Below are positions 60,806 through 64,000 of a stretch of DNA of 64,000 nt, in pieces. The stretch covers positions 1,498,994 to 1,562,993 of the forward strand of contig VWZW01002639.1 in NCBI GenBank assembly GCA_013397115.1, given 5' to 3'. This DNA is from Edolisoma coerulescens. Taxonomy: Eukaryota; Chordata; Aves; Passeriformes; Campephagidae. The notes beneath the pieces were generated by a model. The model did not search any database, was not told where the DNA came from, and saw only the letters and a program-made list of their open reading frames with translations. The translations under genes and the position numbers were made by a program. The stretch's first letter is position 1. Each line of letters starts with the position of its first letter.

Positions 60806-63800
60806 CTGAAACACAAAGCAAAAACACATTGGTATAGCTAATAGTGGATTAAAATATCAGTGGTAACAGACAACAGCACAGCTTTGAAATCTTTTGGTCA
60901 CATGTTTTAGAGGCAGCAGATTGAAAAATGGGATTGGTACTGAGGATGTGGTGTGCCAGCACCCTCCCAGCATGGCTGTGGCAGAGCCAGGGCAGCAGCC
61001 CCTCGGAGCACTCAGGCTGCACACTCTGCACCATCCCTCCCACAGCCAGCATCCTCCTCCGTCCCACAGACTGCCAAGAACCACAGAAAGCCTCCTGAGA
61101 GACAGCCCGAGGTTCTCAGGAACACACCACAACCAGGCTCGTGGAAACGCACACGCTGATGGGCTCAGACCAGAAAGGAGGGAAAGGATGGTGCCAGTCA
61201 TTCACCTCAGGTGCCAAAGCTCCCAGAGCACGCCAGCAAAGAGGGAATGCAGTTGTTCCTTGGCTGTTGCATCACTGTTTGAGCATGGATACCAAGAAGC
61301 CAACTTCTTCCAGGAGAAAATTACCTGGGGCATCCTCGGGACTCAAGGAGCACAAAATGAGTCTGCCAAACACAGCACAAGGCACGGCGTGAAAGCTGCA
61401 CAGGGGGAGGGCCTCCAAGAAATGAGGCGAGTCAAGAGCACCCAGTGCTCCACAGAACAGGTAACTTCAAACATCAGAGCAAAGGGAACGACCAGGAAAG
61501 GAACAGAGTCCACCCAAGTGTCTGAAGGGAAGGTGGGAGCTGCTTTGCAGCAGCGAACACAAGGTGCTCACACATCACCAGATCCAGCAGCTCAGCCTGA
61601 AAGGGTGGGAACAAAGCTGAGCTTTCTGTGAGCACTGTTTCTCTGGAGGACTGGGAGCAAGCCCCCTTCATCTGCAGTGAAGTTCCTGCAAGCTGAACAG
61701 CAAGAACAGCAAAGAGTAAAACTGAACATCAGTATTTGCTTTCATCTCATCAGAAAGCCCTCCAGCACCAGCCAGGTAAGCCCAGACCTCAGGTACAGCA
61801 AGGAAACAGGATCAGGAAAGACGTGAAAACATCTCTATCACATTATTTTGTCAAGTTCTGCTTAAGGGTTGATTGATGCACTTTTAACATCAAACAACAT
61901 TAATCTTGGAAGCTTTGAGATCAAGCCATCATTCATCAGTTAAATTTCAAATCAACCACTGAGAGATTAATTAATACAGAAGCTGTCGAGATGTCTTTGT
62001 GTAATTGCTGTTCTGCAACAATTAGGAAGTTTACGTTATTTGCTCAAAGACAGACAATTGCTAAGCCTGGTACTGATAATAAATCAAGTTCTCTTTTTAA
62101 GAAATAGTGCAACTTGAATATAGACACTTTCATGGATGTACTTATTGACGTTTTTCTGAATCTACTTTCCTTAAGAAACACAAGTTTTTGTACATTGAAC
62201 ACAAAGTTTGAGTTATTTCATATTTAGAAAAATAAGAAGTGTACTTTGTAGCAGTTTCAGAAGGATCACAGTGGCCCCCCAAAATAGAATAATTACATAA
62301 TTAAAGTCATACCAGCAGACAAGCAAAGATGGTCTAAAAAATATCAAGAGACTGGGCACATAAATCATGGTTACAACCCGTATAATCTTTGACCTACACA
62401 CAAGCTACAAGGTTCAGAGGTGGCATTGCATTATGTATTTATTGCCTGCCTGAGCCATTATTCACCAGCCTTCATTTTAAGGGGTAGGTATGATGGGAGT
62501 CCCAGACAGGAGAGAATACATCATAAAACCTTCCCTATAAAGGATGGCACAGCTAATTTATCTTGTGTTTCCTCCTCCTCAGCTCATGGCGTGGCAGCTC
62601 CCTACAGAATGAAGATTCCCAGTGCAAGAACAGGACAAAGTGCAGCCCTTCCCAGGGCAGCTTTTCCCTCCTGCCCAGCCCTGCTCAGCACCCTGAGAAA
62701 TGGGAGGAGGCACAGAACTGTTCCAGTGCCATGAGCTGAGGTACAGGGATTCCCAGGGGGCTGGAGCAGCCAGGTGACCCCTCGGACACCAGGACCAGCT
62801 TGTCCAGTGCTCCCACCAGCACCTGCTTGGGGTGTCAGAGCCAACACACCCCAAACCACAGGCTTTGCACTGCCTTGCTCCCTCTCCCCTGCAAGGTCCC
62901 TAACAAGACCCAGTTCCCAGGGACTCCTGCAAGCTGGGAATTTCCCATATATTGGTAGGGAATCCATGGGCAGTGTGGTGGTTTTGACAGCCCCATGATG
63001 GTTTTGCCCAAAAAAACCCTGGATCCTAACCACTCCCTTCCAATATTCAGGTCTTTCCAGTAATTCAAAGAAACTATGTACAGATACCTTCATGCAAAAT
63101 GGTCACAAAGACACTAAAAAATATTGCAGCTTATGTGAGAACGTGCATTCAGCTTGTTCTGTATTCAGCTCCAACAGGGGAAGCAATTTCTGTAAAACCC
63201 ACTTTTGCTGCCTGGTTTCTGGCACCGTTATCTCACCAAGCCCTCGGGCAGTTATTTGTAGTATTTACATTTTTTACCAACTTATCACGAGAAAATCCAA
63301 TTGTTCCTAATGACAGTCACACTGTGTCTCTCCCATTCTCATATCCAGGAAAGTGTTTATTATCCATTTGTAGTAATTAAGGCACTGATGTTCTATGGAT
63401 CCATAAAGCCAACGTCATTAAGCAAACAAAGGCGCTTTTTTCACCCCCAACTTATTGCTGCAAAAATATTTTAAAATAAAAGCTCAGTTGTAACACAGCA
63501 CAGTTTGAAGAACAAACCACTATTGGCTAATCTCAAGCATTCTTAGAATTGGGGAAAAAATATAAAACAGGTCTGTAAAATAATTATTCTTCCAGCATTT
63601 GCTAAAGAGTAAAGAAAGAAGTAAAACAATTAGCTAGCCAAAAGCAGAGAGGTGGTGTTTGACAGTGACTGCCTTTCCATATTTGATATTTTCTTGTAAA
63701 ACGGTTGAGCAAACTCCTTACAGGTTAGAGTAAGGCAGGAAAGCAGGATGGGAGTTAGGTGCCTGCATTAAGCAAGCTTTATTAAATCCAGCACACCAGG

Positions 63801-64000
63801 GAGACCAGCCGAAAGCCAGCGTAGCTGTGCCTGAACTGTCAAGGCAGGACCCTAAACCCCCACAAGCAGGACACACGTCGCTGCCACAACACATCTCTCA
63901 GCCCTTCAGAGGACTGTCAGGATTCATCTCAGGGTCCTCAGAGAGGCCAGGTGAAATCCCAGAGTTTGTGAAGCCCACAAGAATGCTCGCATTAAACTCT
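60806..64000. other. Right-hand flank, no assigned gene
   Basis: The contents are GC-richer patches (about 60950-61650 and 62580-62940) separated by an AT-rich unique block (about 61850-62200) containing TTAATTAATAC-type motifs. A 245-codon open frame on the + strand (60894-61631) has no recognisable domain. If 60719-60805 is a real exon, this stretch would be its upstream intron. No clear repeat or RNA gene was seen. Confidence 0.5.

Noticed and set aside
60894..61631. A 245-codon + strand open frame, the longest outside PDZRN3 coding sequence.
   Set aside because: No recognisable domain, a mixed Gln/Ser/His-rich composition typical of GC-richer non-coding DNA, other open frames overlapping it, and no promoter or splice context that supports it.
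26741..64000. Search for PPP4R2 exons on the minus strand, as expected from human synteny.
   Set aside because: No segment resembling its conserved N-terminal or acidic C-terminal coding sequence was found; the gene probably begins beyond the right edge.

Overview
The window is vertebrate and almost certainly avian. The evidence is a set of CR1 LINE 3' ends of the bird/reptile type (near 1.0, 13.0, 32.8, 41.2 and 47.4 kb) and a multi-exon vertebrate gene with GT-AG introns. There are no bacterial operons, CRISPR arrays, rRNA genes or phage genes. I saw no tRNA gene, but I could not run a structural search.

One protein-coding gene is certain: PDZRN3 (LNX3), the PDZ-domain RING-finger E3 ubiquitin ligase, on the + strand. 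Its last seven coding exons lie at 11489-11742, 13875-13962, 21173-21271, 21806-21868, 22103-22204, 23272-23388 and 24302-25852. A 3'UTR of about 0.9 kb ends near 26740, after an AATAAA at 26717. All junctions are in frame and encode 757 residues: the end of PDZ1, all of PDZ2, an acidic linker, a coiled coil and the C-terminal LNX3-homology region ending in the PDZ ligand VTTV. The RING finger, TRAF-type zinc finger and most of PDZ1 must lie upstream, because bases 1-11488 look like a single large intron fragment.

From 26.7 kb to the right edge the sequence is mostly non-coding flank with sparse old repeats. In human the next gene beyond the PDZRN3 3' end is PPP4R2, in convergent orientation, but I found none of its exons here. 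The one strong coding-like signal is an 87-bp, 29-codon, minus-strand exon at 60719-60805. It has near-perfect splice sites and I could not assign it to a gene.

Other points of interest are putative regulatory DNA: a TCF/SOX-like motif cluster near 32.2 kb, an inverted E-box pair next to a POU-dimer-like site at 58.9 kb, a palindrome next to an AP-1 site just after PDZRN3 exon 11489-11742, paired Pumilio motifs in the 3'UTR, and a long hairpin near 2.4 kb. I found no clear new biological system. The listed findings are leads, and most rest on inference that conservation or RNA-seq data would have to support.
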